From the NCBI RefSeq assembly GCF_963675165.1, contig NC_087382.1:7240315-7304314 (forward strand): DNA of 64,000 nt, written 5' to 3'. Both the position numbers and the translations under genes were made by a program. Under the pieces are notes generated by a model that saw only the letters and a program-made list of their open reading frames with translations, had not been told where the DNA came from and ran no database searches. Numbering within the stretch: position 1 is the stretch's first letter; every line of letters begins with the position of its first letter. The DNA comes from Halichondria panicea. Lineage: Eukaryota; Porifera; Demospongiae; Suberitida; Halichondriidae. Below, piece by piece: positions 35,004-46,200 of the stretch.

Positions 35004-35517
35004 TATCATAATTTACCAATGCACTAGAATAATATACTTATGACTGCAATGGGTTATCAACCTTCTAATTTTGCCATACAACAAAAAGCCCTCTGCATTA
35101 TTACATCTAATTTTACTAAGTGGTATTAGAGCAATGTAATGGCATTAATTTGGGCTTCAGTATAAATATAATTATAGGCTTATCTGTATCTTCCACATCA
35201 TAATTATTCTGATAGAATTACTAGATAGTATACTATACAAATGAGTATACTACACTATAGCTATTCCACACTACTTTCACAAATGCATGAAGTAAACATG
35301 TTTGTTAGTATAGCCATGCAAGGTAGATCTACTAGCAGGATACTCCACATCTGGGTGCACAGTTGTGACAGGCTTTATATTTGATTATAAATTATTGGAT
35401 ATATTCATGGGCATAATTATACATGCACTCCATATAACACACATGCTGCACCCTGCTGACAATAAGAGTAAGCTGCATGAGCGAGAAGTTAGCCTCTATA
35501 TTATATACACTGAAGCC

Positions 35518-37062
35518 ATGGCCAGTAAGGGAGATATCTCAATGTCTGAATGCAAGGATGCTTTGCTTAACAATGTTGCAGCGGCTAAGGATGACGTAAG
35601 CACTGATAAGAACGAAGGACCCATCAACAATGAAGACAAATATGAGGAAATCCGAAAAGCAGCAGCCTCTCTGACGCCAAAATCTAGACGAAAAATTGAT
35701 GCAGTGCTGACTGAGATAGAAACAACAACTCCAGCAAGATCGATTTCCATTCTTTTGACAGGGATAACTCATAGCGGCAAATCCACTCTAACAAATGCAA
35801 TCTTGGGATTGAAAGTTGACGATGATTGTGCAGCAAAAGAGGATGGAAGCATTAAGGCAAGGTGTACTACTGAAGTAACAATGTATCGACAGAATAGAAA
35901 TGGAGTCTCGATAACTGTTTGGGACAGCTCTGGGCTACAAGATGGTACCACGGACCAAGATCAATATCTTCAGCAGATCAAGCTCAAATGCTCACAACCT
36001 GACCTGACGATGTATTGTATAAAAATAACTGAGAGGAGGTTTGTTCGAGGCCATGAAAATCCAGACGTGGTAGCAATGGAAAAGCTCACAAAAGAATTTG
36101 GCTCCAAATTTTGGAAAAATACCATCATTGTCCTGACATATGCCAACATACCGTATATGCTCGATCAGAGGCCGCTCTTGTATAAAGGCCGCACTCAAAT
36201 AGTAGCCTCCCTTGCTAGCAAAATGAAACATTTAGTAGCCGCTCTCAAATAGTAGCCTCAGTGAACTTTGACTCTAGCATTTCTGCACGTGGCAGCCAAA
36301 AAAATTATTACTAGCAGCTAGCTACATGTACGTAGCTATGAGTAGCAGCTTGTTAGTGCTTCACAAAGACTTTCTCATGGCAGAGTTCAAGTTTATGCAG
36401 GTGAAAACAACTTTTGATGACAAACTAAATTATCTGGAGCTAATAAACGCCGCTCTTGAACAGTGGCCCCTCTTGAATTGTAGCCTCCTCTTCCAGCAAA
36501 ATGAAACATTTAGTAGCCGCGGCTCCTGATCAAGCATATACGGTAATGGAAGCATTCAATGCGGAATGGGATGATTTATCTAAGAAAAATAAAGCCAAGG
36601 CATTTGAAGCGAAAATACAGGAATGGAAAGATCAGATAGAATTAATTTTGATTGATGATATCAAAGTACCGCAGGAAATTGTCCACGGCATTAGGATAGT
36701 TCCAGCAGGGCACGCTAGGAGGCCAAATTTACCAGGAATTGAATACTGGCTTACGCATCTCTGGTTTCAATGCGCTTTGACAATGCCAACAGAGGAGGCA
36801 CGAATCACTCTGGTGAAGATTATCGAGAAGGAAAAAAAAGAGGATGATGTAATAAAATATAATCTTAAGAAGTCAGCAGATCAGCAGCAACGTGTAACAA
36901 TCAGTGGAACAGGTGGAGGTGCGGCTGGTGCTGGGGTTGGTGCTTTGATTGGGCTGATTGGCGGTCCGCCAGGTGTTGCTCTCGGTGCAGCAATTGGTGG
37001 TTTAGTTGGAGCGATGCTAGGTGAGGTGCAGGATACAAACACACTACAAGATGAATTACTTT
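35518..37062 (+). pseudogene. AIG1/GIMAP-like GTPase copy 4, broken by a transposon insertion
   Basis: From the ATG at 35518 it follows copy 2 closely through the P-loop (GITHSGKS, still GxxxxGKS), DSSGLQDG (Pro of the DSPG changed to Ser) and TYAN. At 36149 a 393-base TA-flanked element interrupts it, and the homology resumes at 36546 in another frame (MEAFNAEWDDLSKKNK). The C-terminal glycine-rich part survives to about 37020, where a small deletion relative to copy 2 changes the frame of the last residues. Splicing out the insert is possible but no convincing donor and acceptor are seen. It was most likely inactivated after the segmental duplication that also copied its 5' flank. Confidence 0.85.
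36151..36543. mobile_element. MITE with TA target duplication inside GTPase copy 4
   Basis: The ends CCGTATATGCTCGATCAGAG and its near-inverse (CTCCTGATCAAGCATATACGG) are flanked by TA at 36149-36150 and 36544-36545. Inside, TAGTAGCC and AGCAAAATGAAACATTTAG recur in both halves. Removing it restores the junction seen in copy 2 except for one C-to-T change that created the TA. Non-coding, Tc1/mariner-like by target site. Confidence 0.82.
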
Positions 37063-37124
37063 GTAGTGTATGTCAATTATATAATTATAGTTATAACATG
37101 GGCACGAGGGATGTATGGCATATA

Positions 37125-37668
37125 TACCGTAGAAACTGGATTATTAGCGCTTGCTCGATTATAAGCGTATCTTTATTTTAAGCGCATGCATCATGCTCAA
37201 CTGCAGTACTCAAATTGAAGCGCTCTTTTCCAATTATGCAAAGGATATTGGTTATGTTATTCAGCTAATTTCCTTTGTCTGTGAGCTAGCTGGCTGGTAC
37301 AGTGCATGGTAGCTATAGCTGGTGAGATCCATCTGGAAGGATTCTCTGGGCATGCTCTAATCATGCTGAGAGAATGTGAGACATGAGATGAAGTGGACTT
37401 GAATTGGACCCTTTTGTTCCAGTTCCTTCAATATGTTATATGAACTGTATGCATGCATGCATGCATGCATGTACATAATGGTTATGATATAGATCCAGTT
37501 AGGGTTGCCTGCATGCTTGCCTTGCTTGCTCACTTTCTAGCTAGCTTACGAATCAGCTCTCAATCTTCTCATCACAGAGATATCAGGTTACTGGGTGGGG
37601 CTCAAAAATGACTGCAGCGTATAGAGCTTTGCATGAGCGCATGCGCTAATAATCCAGTTTATACGGTA
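37125..37668. mobile_element. MITE with 26-base TIRs and TA target site
   Basis: TACCGTAGAAACTGGATTAT...AGCGC at 37125 recurs inverted at 37643-37668 with one mismatch. The interior is non-coding. It lies just downstream of the broken GTPase copy, whose shifted frame runs into it. Confidence 0.8.
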
Positions 37669-38390
37669 TTACAGTGCATGAAACCATGTGATATACAGTG
37701 GAACCGCCCCTCTGTTATAGCGGACAGTATACCTTGTACCAACTGTTTTTACTATCTAACTAGTGTACTTGCATGCAACCCCGAATAGCAGACAGCTGGC
37801 TGCATTATGGACCAGAATGATCTAGACAACCTTTGCGAGAACAGCAAGAAGCACGTGGGTTGATGCTATAAGAGACTTATTCAAGGAATACTTCTGGACT
37901 GCTTTCGGACTTGACTTATATATAGTGTACGTGCTGTGTAGATTACAGCTATATAGTACGTTGAGTAATTATGTGCAGCTATATTATACTCACCAGGGTG
38001 TCATACAGGATTTTGAAGTAGAGGGGGGAAATAAGAAAAGTAACCAGAAAATTTTGCTAAAAAAAAGGTCAACTGTTATTTCAATACCCTTATAGTATGT
38101 AAAAAATTGCCAGCTATGGACCCTCAGCCAGCAAAAAAGGGGGGAGAAATTGGAGATAGGGGGGGGATATCCCCCCTTTCCCCCCCCTGTATGACACCCT
38201 GCTCACGTAAATGTTTTTAATGTGTTTATGCTTCTATAGAGCATATCAGGAGTACATGAAGGGGAGTAAGCAACTACTATAATTGTACAAACCATATAAA
38301 TTCGTTCTTGTCTCTCTACGTCACAAACACTAGTAGTATAGTGTAAACTATGTGGTTTGACATGACCATGCATGCATGTATGGCTAAGGC

Positions 38391-38475
38391 TAGCCTCGTT
38401 CCCAGGCCGATTTGTCTCTAAAATAACGCTAGGTTGACCTTATAGCATTATTTTATCGGCCTGGGAACTAAGGCA
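38391..38475. repeat. Short foldback with CCCAGGCCGA arms
   Basis: TAGCCTCGTTCCCAGGCCGA at the left faces its inverse, TCGGCCTGGGAACTAAGGC, at the right, with about 40 bases between. The arms match the outer terminus of the element at 23727-24824. Confidence 0.65.
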
Positions 38476-39171
38476 GGCAGGCTACAATCAGAAATTCTAC
38501 CGCATGTGCTTCTGCAATACATAATGTATAATTAACCACACTGTTTTTTGAGTGCGGTTGTACAGCAACTTGAGATGTGGGCGCTCAATCCTCTACATAC
38601 TACATGCATTTTAGAATGGGAGACTAATTGTGGGACATAATGATTTGTAATGATTGTTTTCTGTTGGAGGACAAAATTACAACAGTGCAAATTCTATTAT
38701 CCACGGTACGTAATATACGTTGTAATTATTTTTACTCAGTAGTCTGTGAGAGCTGGCTTTAACGGATACCCACCTTAGTGAGTGAAACGTGGGGCTGAAC
38801 ACGTGACCCGGGAGGACCAGCCAATATAGATTCTGAAAAGTAGTTGCCGGCTCAATAGTGGGTGGGATGACGAGGCTCACTATGGCTCCACCTTCTTCTT
38901 CATGGCTGTAGAGATTGTGAAACTTGAATTGCTAGTTCGCACATGCATACACAGAAGTTAATTAGCCATGCATGTGCATGCTTGTTAATAATTTGTTTTG
39001 TGTTGTTGTCAAGTTGCTTGTTTTTCAAGCCACATGCATGCAGGAACCCTTTTTGGAAAGTATATAAGTAAAGCATTGCTATAGAAGAGTCCGATATTGT
39101 ATCAAAAGGTTAGTTAATTTGTAATCTTCTTCTGGTCATAATGATTCCCTATCTCAGATTCCTACACACCT

Positions 39172-39291
39172 ATGGACGGGGGTGGTATAAAGAAAGAAGC
39201 GTGCTTTGAAGAAGATCAACAAGAAGACATTTACATCAAAATGAATCCAAATAAACTCATACAGCCATCCAAGAGCTACCATAGCAGCTAG
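39172..39291 (+). CDS. Possible orphan 3' exon (39 residues)
   Basis: After a CTATCTCAG acceptor-like site an ATG at 39172 opens MDGGGIKKEACFEEDQQEDI and continues YIKMNPNK to QPSKSYHSS and a stop. YIKM matches the YxxM pattern of tyrosine-kinase receptor tails, and the composition is tail-like. No upstream exon is seen, so this may be chance or a relic. Confidence 0.2.
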   Translation: MDGGGIKKEACFEEDQQEDIYIKMNPNKLIQPSKSYHSS

Positions 39292-40061
39292 CCAAGAACA
39301 AGAACCGAACATGCAATTAAGCTACATGTATATAGAAGTAGTATAGCCGTAGTATGTTTACAGATGTGATTTGCAGACATTGATCAGCTGTTGCTTGGAA
39401 AGGCTATACTTATTACAGTCGCCGATTTACATCTATCACCATAGCACCACTTTTCTACACCCAAGCCCAAGTTGCTCTTATGGAGAGAAAATAAAGAGAC
39501 AATAGTGCATGTGTGTATTTCTTATATCGATGACGAGTTAAAGCCCTTGCTGTAGTGAAAAGTGACGAAATATGACTATGTATGACCTCATAAAAATTAT
39601 CCTATATCCTCACTCAAACGCATTAGTATCTGCAAAAAAAAAGGAGTTAATTGAAACTAAAACTAATGTCCACTTGGAGTGGCCTATAAGCATTGTAGGT
39701 TGGGAAACAGGGTTCATTGAGGTAAAACATGCAATAAATTAGCTTAAAAACCAGCTCACCAATGGTATAGCCTCTTCTCTCATCTTCTCATACGCGAAAA
39801 ATCGTTTAGTGTCATCTTGTGAGGAGGTGTGGGTAAATTTTTACTCAACGGGGTCGATAAAGTGCGAGGACGTGCTTCTGTTGGGGCAGGTGACAGCTCT
39901 GCATGTATGGATGAACTATAGTTAGTCTGAACAGTCACCTACCTGCAACATACAAGCTCTCTTCTTGCAAGAAACATTAAGGTCGAGGCTCTGAAAAATC
40001 GACATGCAGATACAAACGCTTACACTACCAATAAGCCAAACGCTACAATTGAACACTACCA

Positions 40062-40236
40062 TATTACTAGAATGTTTTGCGAGCATCAAACATTTGCGAA
40101 ATTTGCGAGGGTAGATTAATTCGCAACAAAAAAATCCGCAAAACCTAAAGTAAATACACACGATCCTTGTCATCAAATTTTCTGCTGATTTGGCTCATTC
40201 GCGAAGGGTTTTTCACCCGCAAAATATTCTAGTAAT
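40062..40236. mobile_element. Small MITE with TATTACTAGAAT ends
   Basis: TATTACTAGAATGTTTTGCG and its near-inverse CGCAAAATATTCTAGTAATA bound 175 bases of non-coding sequence rich in TTTGCGA and TTCGCGA pieces. Confidence 0.65.
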
Positions 40237-41626
40237 ACGGTATTAGCATTCAGATCATCAAATTCTAAGCTTACCAAAACACCATCAATATACTTAAAAG
40301 CGGAACTATACCAATGGATTCAGATTCTGCAAAATGAGCTACAGACATGTCCAAAACATTCCAATAAGGATTGCAATCCAAACTGAAACGATACTGCATG
40401 TAATCAACAGGTTCAGAGGTTACAAAACCAGCTCAACACTTCAAACAGTCGAACAGTCTATAATCACAGAAATGCAGCACTTAGTCAGCTAATTCAAACG
40501 CTGCATGTCGTCTCTGTTGAACACAACAGACGAAAATACCATGTATGCAACACTCGTCAAAGCAAACTACTATCGAGCAATCCAGTATTCAATTCACGGG
40601 ATTTAAAGGACACACCAACGGACACATGGTCTGCAAAGTCACCTAAACATGTCTAATCATGGAAGTATTATAGTTGGAACTGCATGCATGAATAGGACTA
40701 TTATAATTATAGTCTGCTAATTCAATTTCTGCAATCTCAACTATAATTATAAACACTATAATATTATAATTAACAGACTCATACTTTGCAAATCATCCTA
40801 ATGTATACACTTGTATCGAGCGTTGGAGTTACTCAAATCATGGGATTTGAATCTCAACTATAATGAAGAACATACTTTCAGACGCTGCAAAGTCAACTGG
40901 ACACTTCATAATTATATAGCACAAAAATAATGGTGAAAAGGGGAATCAGAACTAACATGACGCGCAAACATGCAGACTCATGCAGACACTACAAATTCAA
41001 CTGGATACATCTATATTGTATCGAACAATCTGGTATGGCAAATCATGGAATAAGACTCAGAACTAGGACTATATTCAAACTTTGCGACGTGCATGCATGC
41101 AGTCTCAACTAAACACAACTATAGTGGAACCTCCTGCATAAAACGGACACCATTGGGCAGGGGCGTAGCCAGGATTTTGGAGAAAGGGGTGCTATTATAG
41201 ATGAAAAAGGGCGCGATGTGCCTGATTTTTAGCCGCGCAGCGCCGAAATTTGGTTAAGCGGAAGCCACACCTATTATTTACGATGTCATAATTAACTTAT
41301 CTGCACCTTTATTTGCATAGAGAAGCTGGCCACGATCACAAAAGAGAACTAGTTCAGAGATTTAAGCCAGAATAGCTCACAGTTTAGAGACTGAATCGTT
41401 TTCCTTGCTATACTAGCTATAAAATATAGCCTTATTCCCAGGCCGATCCGTCTCCAATTGAGGCTATACTAGCTATAGCTAACAGCCTAACTGCAGCAAG
41501 ATCTGGAAGAGAAGGGGTGCTCAGCTGGATAATCAGATACATTTATCTGTGACTTGTATACTTGAATCAGGCTGGTTGCATGGGGTGCTCGAGCACCTCT
41601 AGCACCCCCCCTGGCTATACGCCCCT

Positions 41627-42215
41627 CAGGGGCGTAGGGAGGGGGAGGGCTTTGGGGGCTGGAGCCCCCCCTTTCTCTGCAAAAACCACACTAAGAGCCC
41701 CACCTTCTCTGATGAGTCTTCAGGGAATTACTGGTATAGATTAGTGGCAGACAAACAGCATGTCCCTAGTTGTCGGCCTAGCTAGAAACAACTCGGGCTG
41801 GAATCGAGGCTAGTCCAAGAGCTAGCTATGCAAGGTGTGGCTATTTCTTTGCACATGCGCAATGCACTGTGCAACTGATTAATAATCTACCACAGAGGTT
41901 GATTGAGAAGGTTGATTGAAAGCAGCAACATGTCACAGAAACTGGACCGCTACTTCTCAAGGGCAAGCTCTAGTACTGCCAGCCTGAGTACTGATGAAGA
42001 CATTGTTGATGAATTTGCCAGGCGTCATCCACGTAGACTAAAACTATTATAGCTATAATTATTACTAGCTAGCTATAGCTTTGATTGTTGGCAGGATATA
42101 GAGTTCACTTCCCGGAAATGAATCATTAATTAGGGGGTGTAGCTTCCGGTATACGAAAAATTTCGCACCCTAACAGCTCAGCCCCCCCTTCCTCAAATTC
42201 CTGCCTACGCCCCTG
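41627..42215. mobile_element. hAT-like element 2, inserted in the last bases of element 1
   Basis: It begins CAGGGGCGTAGGGAGG and ends CCTGCCTACGCCCCTG. CCCCT flanks it exactly at 41622-41626 and 42216-42220, and is part of element 1's terminus. A second copy of the family is at 62949-63343 with its own 5-bp duplication. The interior keeps the first codons of a transposase-like frame (41930-42052), so this is a deletion derivative. Confidence 0.85.
41930..42052 (+). pseudogene. N-terminal fragment of a hAT-type transposase (40 residues)
   Basis: The frame MSQKLDRYFSRASSSTASLS continues to EFARRHPRRLKLL and a stop. A short basic-aromatic opening followed by a Ser-rich acidic linker is typical of the N-termini of hAT and ZMYM-type transposases. 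No zinc finger or catalytic part remains. Assigned by style and by its position inside a hAT-like element. Confidence 0.45.
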
Positions 42216-43249
42216 CCCCTGTTGGGAAACAGCCTTTTGGCCGTTATAGAGAGGTGGTCTTCCTTGGGAGGTTTCAATTGCCAGCTATGTATGCTCTATG
42301 AGTCATTTCTTGCTACAAATGAATCTTGGAGCTTTGCTACATGTAACTGCTTCTTTAGCTCAAGCTTTGAAAAGTTTATATAGGAAGAAACTATATACAG
42401 TTACATTTTCACGATTGTGCAAAATATTGATATCTCAGCAATAATTTTCTGATAATTTTGGGTGTGGCTGTCCGTTCTGGGAGGTTATTTTCCATTGCTA
42501 AAGCTTGTTGGGGACTAGAAAGCTGCTCGTTATACTGAGTAGAGAGGTGGTCACTCCTGAGAAGTTGCTTTACATTGAAGTCATTGTAGTTTCAATCCGG
42601 ACCTGGGCTCTTGGCCATCATTGTTCTTTGGAGGTGGAGGTTCCACTGTATATAACCAACAGGCACACTGCACAATCAACTGGACACTTGTATATTGAAC
42701 AGTCTGGTAATCAAATTTTAGATTACTATTCGAATCAACTAATTCAAATGCTGCAATCTCAGAGACCCAGACTCTGCAAAGTCAGCTACATTTTCACACA
42801 TGTAAACGCAACTATTTTTTTACCGTACTTGTTTGATTTAGCGAAACTAGAATTTTTATGGTGCTATAATTATGGCCGAAATGTCCAAGTGGCGCATAAT
42901 ATTAGAAGGTGGCCTTATCAGTGCTAGTGAGGCCCTTCTATTTATTAATTATCATGCATTTCGAAGAAGTAGAGTTACTTTTCGTAAAAATAACATTATG
43001 ACACTTAATAATTATAATGAACTCCTACATTGACTCACTTACATAAAAAGGCACCCAGTTGAAGACTCCGTTGAAGCTAGATAAAGCGGTTGGGGCATTG
43101 CATGCTGAGTTGCACAACTTTTTTGTAAAAAACTTATTCAGCCGCCCTCGATTGTTGGTTGTGTTTATTCTGAAGACGATCTTTACAGTCAAGGGTCCTT
43201 GGCGGGATCATACCTTGTACCTAGCTAGCTAGCTGTACGTACGTACAGA

Positions 43250-46200
43250 ATGGACACCTCTACAGAGTCTGCTGACAGCGTTGGTCAAGGCACCCCAAGT
43301 ACCAACAGTGTGCAGGAAACACCCTCCACTGAAGGCACACAAAGGGTAAATTCATTGATATAATGCACACATGATTCACAAGCACAGCGACATCCATGCG
43401 TACGTACTTCTACCGTCTTTTTTGTAATTACAACGTCACTCTAATAGAAGCACCAAGTTCACAATTATTGAACGCCAATGGCGCTTAGAAAAGAAATTAT
43501 ATAACGCGGCCTTATAAAATCAGGGCTACATGTACAACTGATATACTGTACAATAGCCTCGTGGAAACAGCTACTCAGTACTCTACGGTGGCGCTGTAAT
43601 TAAAAGAAAGACGGCACATATGTACATGTAACATTTGTTTGTTTGTTGCTCTGTTTCAGAGATGGAATCTTCGTGAGAGGAAGTCAGTGGGAGCAAGTGC
43701 TCCGGAAAGTGATACTGAGAGTCCAATGGACACCAGTACCCAGTCGGAGGAGTCACCTGTTCAGCCTAAGGCCACAACCCCACGGGGTCCTAAAAGGGGA
43801 GGTCGAAAATTGCAGATCACACCTGCCAAGCGCAAGGCAGTGACAGCCAAGGCTACCACTTCTGGGAAAGGTTCTCCGCTAATTAACGCTGAGGCTATGT
43901 TTACTGCCATATCCTCGGGAAAGAGTGCTGTAAAGGTAAGCTATATTTAGTACATGTACATGTATTTGCTGTACCATTTTCATTTTTCTACATTGCCCAT
44001 ACATTTACATGTAAAGTGTGTTTAGAATCTACACTGTATCCTGTTTAACTGTGTAGTTAGAAGTTTACACTATAGGCTGCACTTACACAAACGGTATTTT
44101 TCCTAGTGAAGCACGCCACTTGGATTAGGTTTAACACGCTTCGGTAATGGGACTGAAATACCAATGGAGTAATGTTAGTATCGTGTGACATAATTATTAC
44201 AACTTGCACAAAAACAACACAGTAAAATTGCATGACATTTTTGTAGCCTTAAAATGGGTCAAAACCCATATATTTCCACTATTTTCGTGAGGCAACACAC
44301 ATAACTCTCCCACGCCTCAGAGTGTGGCCAGTGAGTGGGTCGACCGCTACGAGAGAGACGCAGAGTTGGCCATGTTGGAACTGGTGCAGTTCCTTGTCCG
44401 CTGCTGTGGCTGTAAGGCACGAATCACAGAGGAGATGTTCAATAGTGACACTACAAAGGCCACCAAGGAGCTCACCGAGAAGTTCTCTGAGAGCTCCTAT
44501 GATTACCCTCTCACCATGGCTGGCCCTCAACAGAAGAAGTTCAAGGTACACGGAGTGTGTGTACATTGTGTATTTTAATAATTATGTCTGTGAACAACAT
44601 TGTACAAGCGTTATTGCGTTTTTAAATGTTTCAATTTGCGTGCTAATTGTATGTCTCTCCTTTGCTCATTTTGCTTTTGCGACCTTTGCGAAAACTCGCT
44701 CACTGTATACCTTTTGTGGAGCTGTGTGCTGTAAGGAATGTACATGTATTAAACATCGAGACAGGTACACACATTTTATTTGTGTGGCACCAGTCTTTTA
44801 TATTTAACACTGACAAGCCCATTGTTCTCTTTCCACAGAACAACTTCTGCGAGTTCATATGGCGTGTGGTAGAACAGTGCCAGCACAGCACGTTATACGA
44901 TGAGTACATGTTGGCCACACTGATAGCATGGACAGTAGGGTTTACAGACTCTCAGGTCAGGGCCTTCAGACACACCTCCTCTCTGGCCGGCGTCAAGCTC
45001 GTCAGTGCTTTGGTCACCATTGCCAACTCTGTCAACTCTGATATTGACAACACACAGGTGACTTTGTGTATGCGTACTTACATGTACAAATTCACCCTAT
45101 TTTGCTCCCATTAACCTTAATAAAACTTCGAATGCCATCTTAAACTTTATTCGGGTACTGGTACCTTTTCCGTGTCTGTAGCTTCAAGTGGAAGCTGAAC
45201 GCAAGCGGCAGCTCTCTAAGAAGACCGAGGCTGGCCTGGCTTCCTTGGAGATTCTGCTGTCAAAACAAACAGAGCTGAAGAAGCACAAATTGGAGCTGGA
45301 GGACTGGATGAAGGGGCTTTTCTCGAGTATCTTTGTGCATCGCTGCAGAGATGTAAGGCCTGAGATCAGGGCTCTGTGCATTAATGAGCTCGGTGTCTGG
45401 CTCAAGGATTACAGGTACATGTACACGTACTTCTATTAATTTTGTCTGTACTAATGTAGCTGGCTAAGCCCTATAATAATTAATGTTCTATACCGTCTTA
45501 TGAGCCTCGCCCTTTTCGCTTTCAGTATCAAATTTCTGGCAGATTCATACCTCAAGTATATTGGTTGGATGCTTTGCGACAAGGTAGGAGAGGTGCGGCT
45601 GGCATGCATCAAGGCACTGGAGGCTCTTTACGGTGACTCGGACACTGCTCCACACTTGGAACTGTTTACTGAGCGATTCAAGGTATGGCTGTGTGGCTTA
45701 CGTTTGTGTTAGTCTGTAATGGGCCAAATCTGCTGTTTTGAAGGAAACAAATAATCCTGTGGATGTCAAGCAATTTAATTACGGATTGTGTGACGATGTT
45801 GTAGCCTAGTACATGTACTTGCTGATTTGTACCACATGTACCAATCCTCACTCCTTCTTTGTCTATATACATGTAGGGAAGACTGATGTCGATGCGTCTT
45901 GACATCGACGACAATGTTGCCACAAGTGCCATTGCCGTTCTGGGGCACATGGCAGACCTGAGCATCTTGGATGGAGAAGAATGTCAGGAGGTGTGCGAGC
46001 TTATCTTTATCGAGAATAAAGGTATTGCTCACGCAGCCGGACAGTTTGCTGTGAACTACCTTTTCAGTGATGACTTCATGCGCAAGGCCAAACTCAAAAA
46101 AGTGCCGAAAGGTGCGTTGCTTTTCAGAAGCTGTAGTTCAAACGTTTCACAGTATATTCAACTATTTCATTGTTTATCTCTACACACAGGTCACAGGAAG

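Larger units (their letters stand above)
37669..40061. other. Repeat-rich intergenic region
   Basis: No supported gene. It contains a poly-G/poly-C tract near 38160-38190, a small foldback at 38391-38475 with the CCCAGGCCGA terminus, and one candidate exon at 39172. A solo CAGTGGAACC end occurs near 37695, the same terminus as the elements at 41120 and 59168. Confidence 0.5.
41158..42221. mobile_element. hAT-like element 1, 5-bp target duplication
   Basis: It begins CAGGGGCGTAGCCAGG and its right part ends ...CCTGGCTATACGCCCCT, completed by G at 42221 after the second insertion. TTGGG flanks it at 41153-41157 and 42222-42226. The target duplication is exact, which fixes both borders. Confidence 0.82.
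41120..42652. mobile_element. TIR element (AGTGGAACCTCC ends) carrying two nested hAT-like elements
   Basis: The left end TATAGTGGAACCTCC and the right end GGAGGTTCCACTGTATA are inverse with a two-base difference at the outer edge. Internal stretches near 42230-42260 and 42540-42575 (GAGAGGTGGTC) look like repeated units of the same element. The same terminus is at 59168-59347 as a short complete copy, with TA at both sides. Confidence 0.7.
40290..42800 (+). repeat. Degenerate tandem repeat, split by a nested transposon
   Basis: Phrases such as CTGCAAAGTCAACTGGACAC, TATCGAACAATCTGG and AAATCATGGGATTTGAATC recur in order at about 40560, 40800, 40890-40990 and 42660-42780. The unit is roughly 100-200 bases and strongly diverged. 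The array is interrupted at 41120-42652 by a nested transposon. No open frame runs through the repeats. Confidence 0.55.

Noticed and set aside
38160-38190. Poly-G/poly-C tracts as candidate telomeric or regulatory signals
   Set aside because: Homopolymer only; no TTAGGG-type repeat is present.
41562-41744. Gly-rich open frame on plus
   Set aside because: It spans the GC-rich junction of two hAT-like termini and is not coding.
44647-45114. Read-through open frame across a STAG intron and exon 4
   Set aside because: The real exon is 44839-45057; the extension is intronic.
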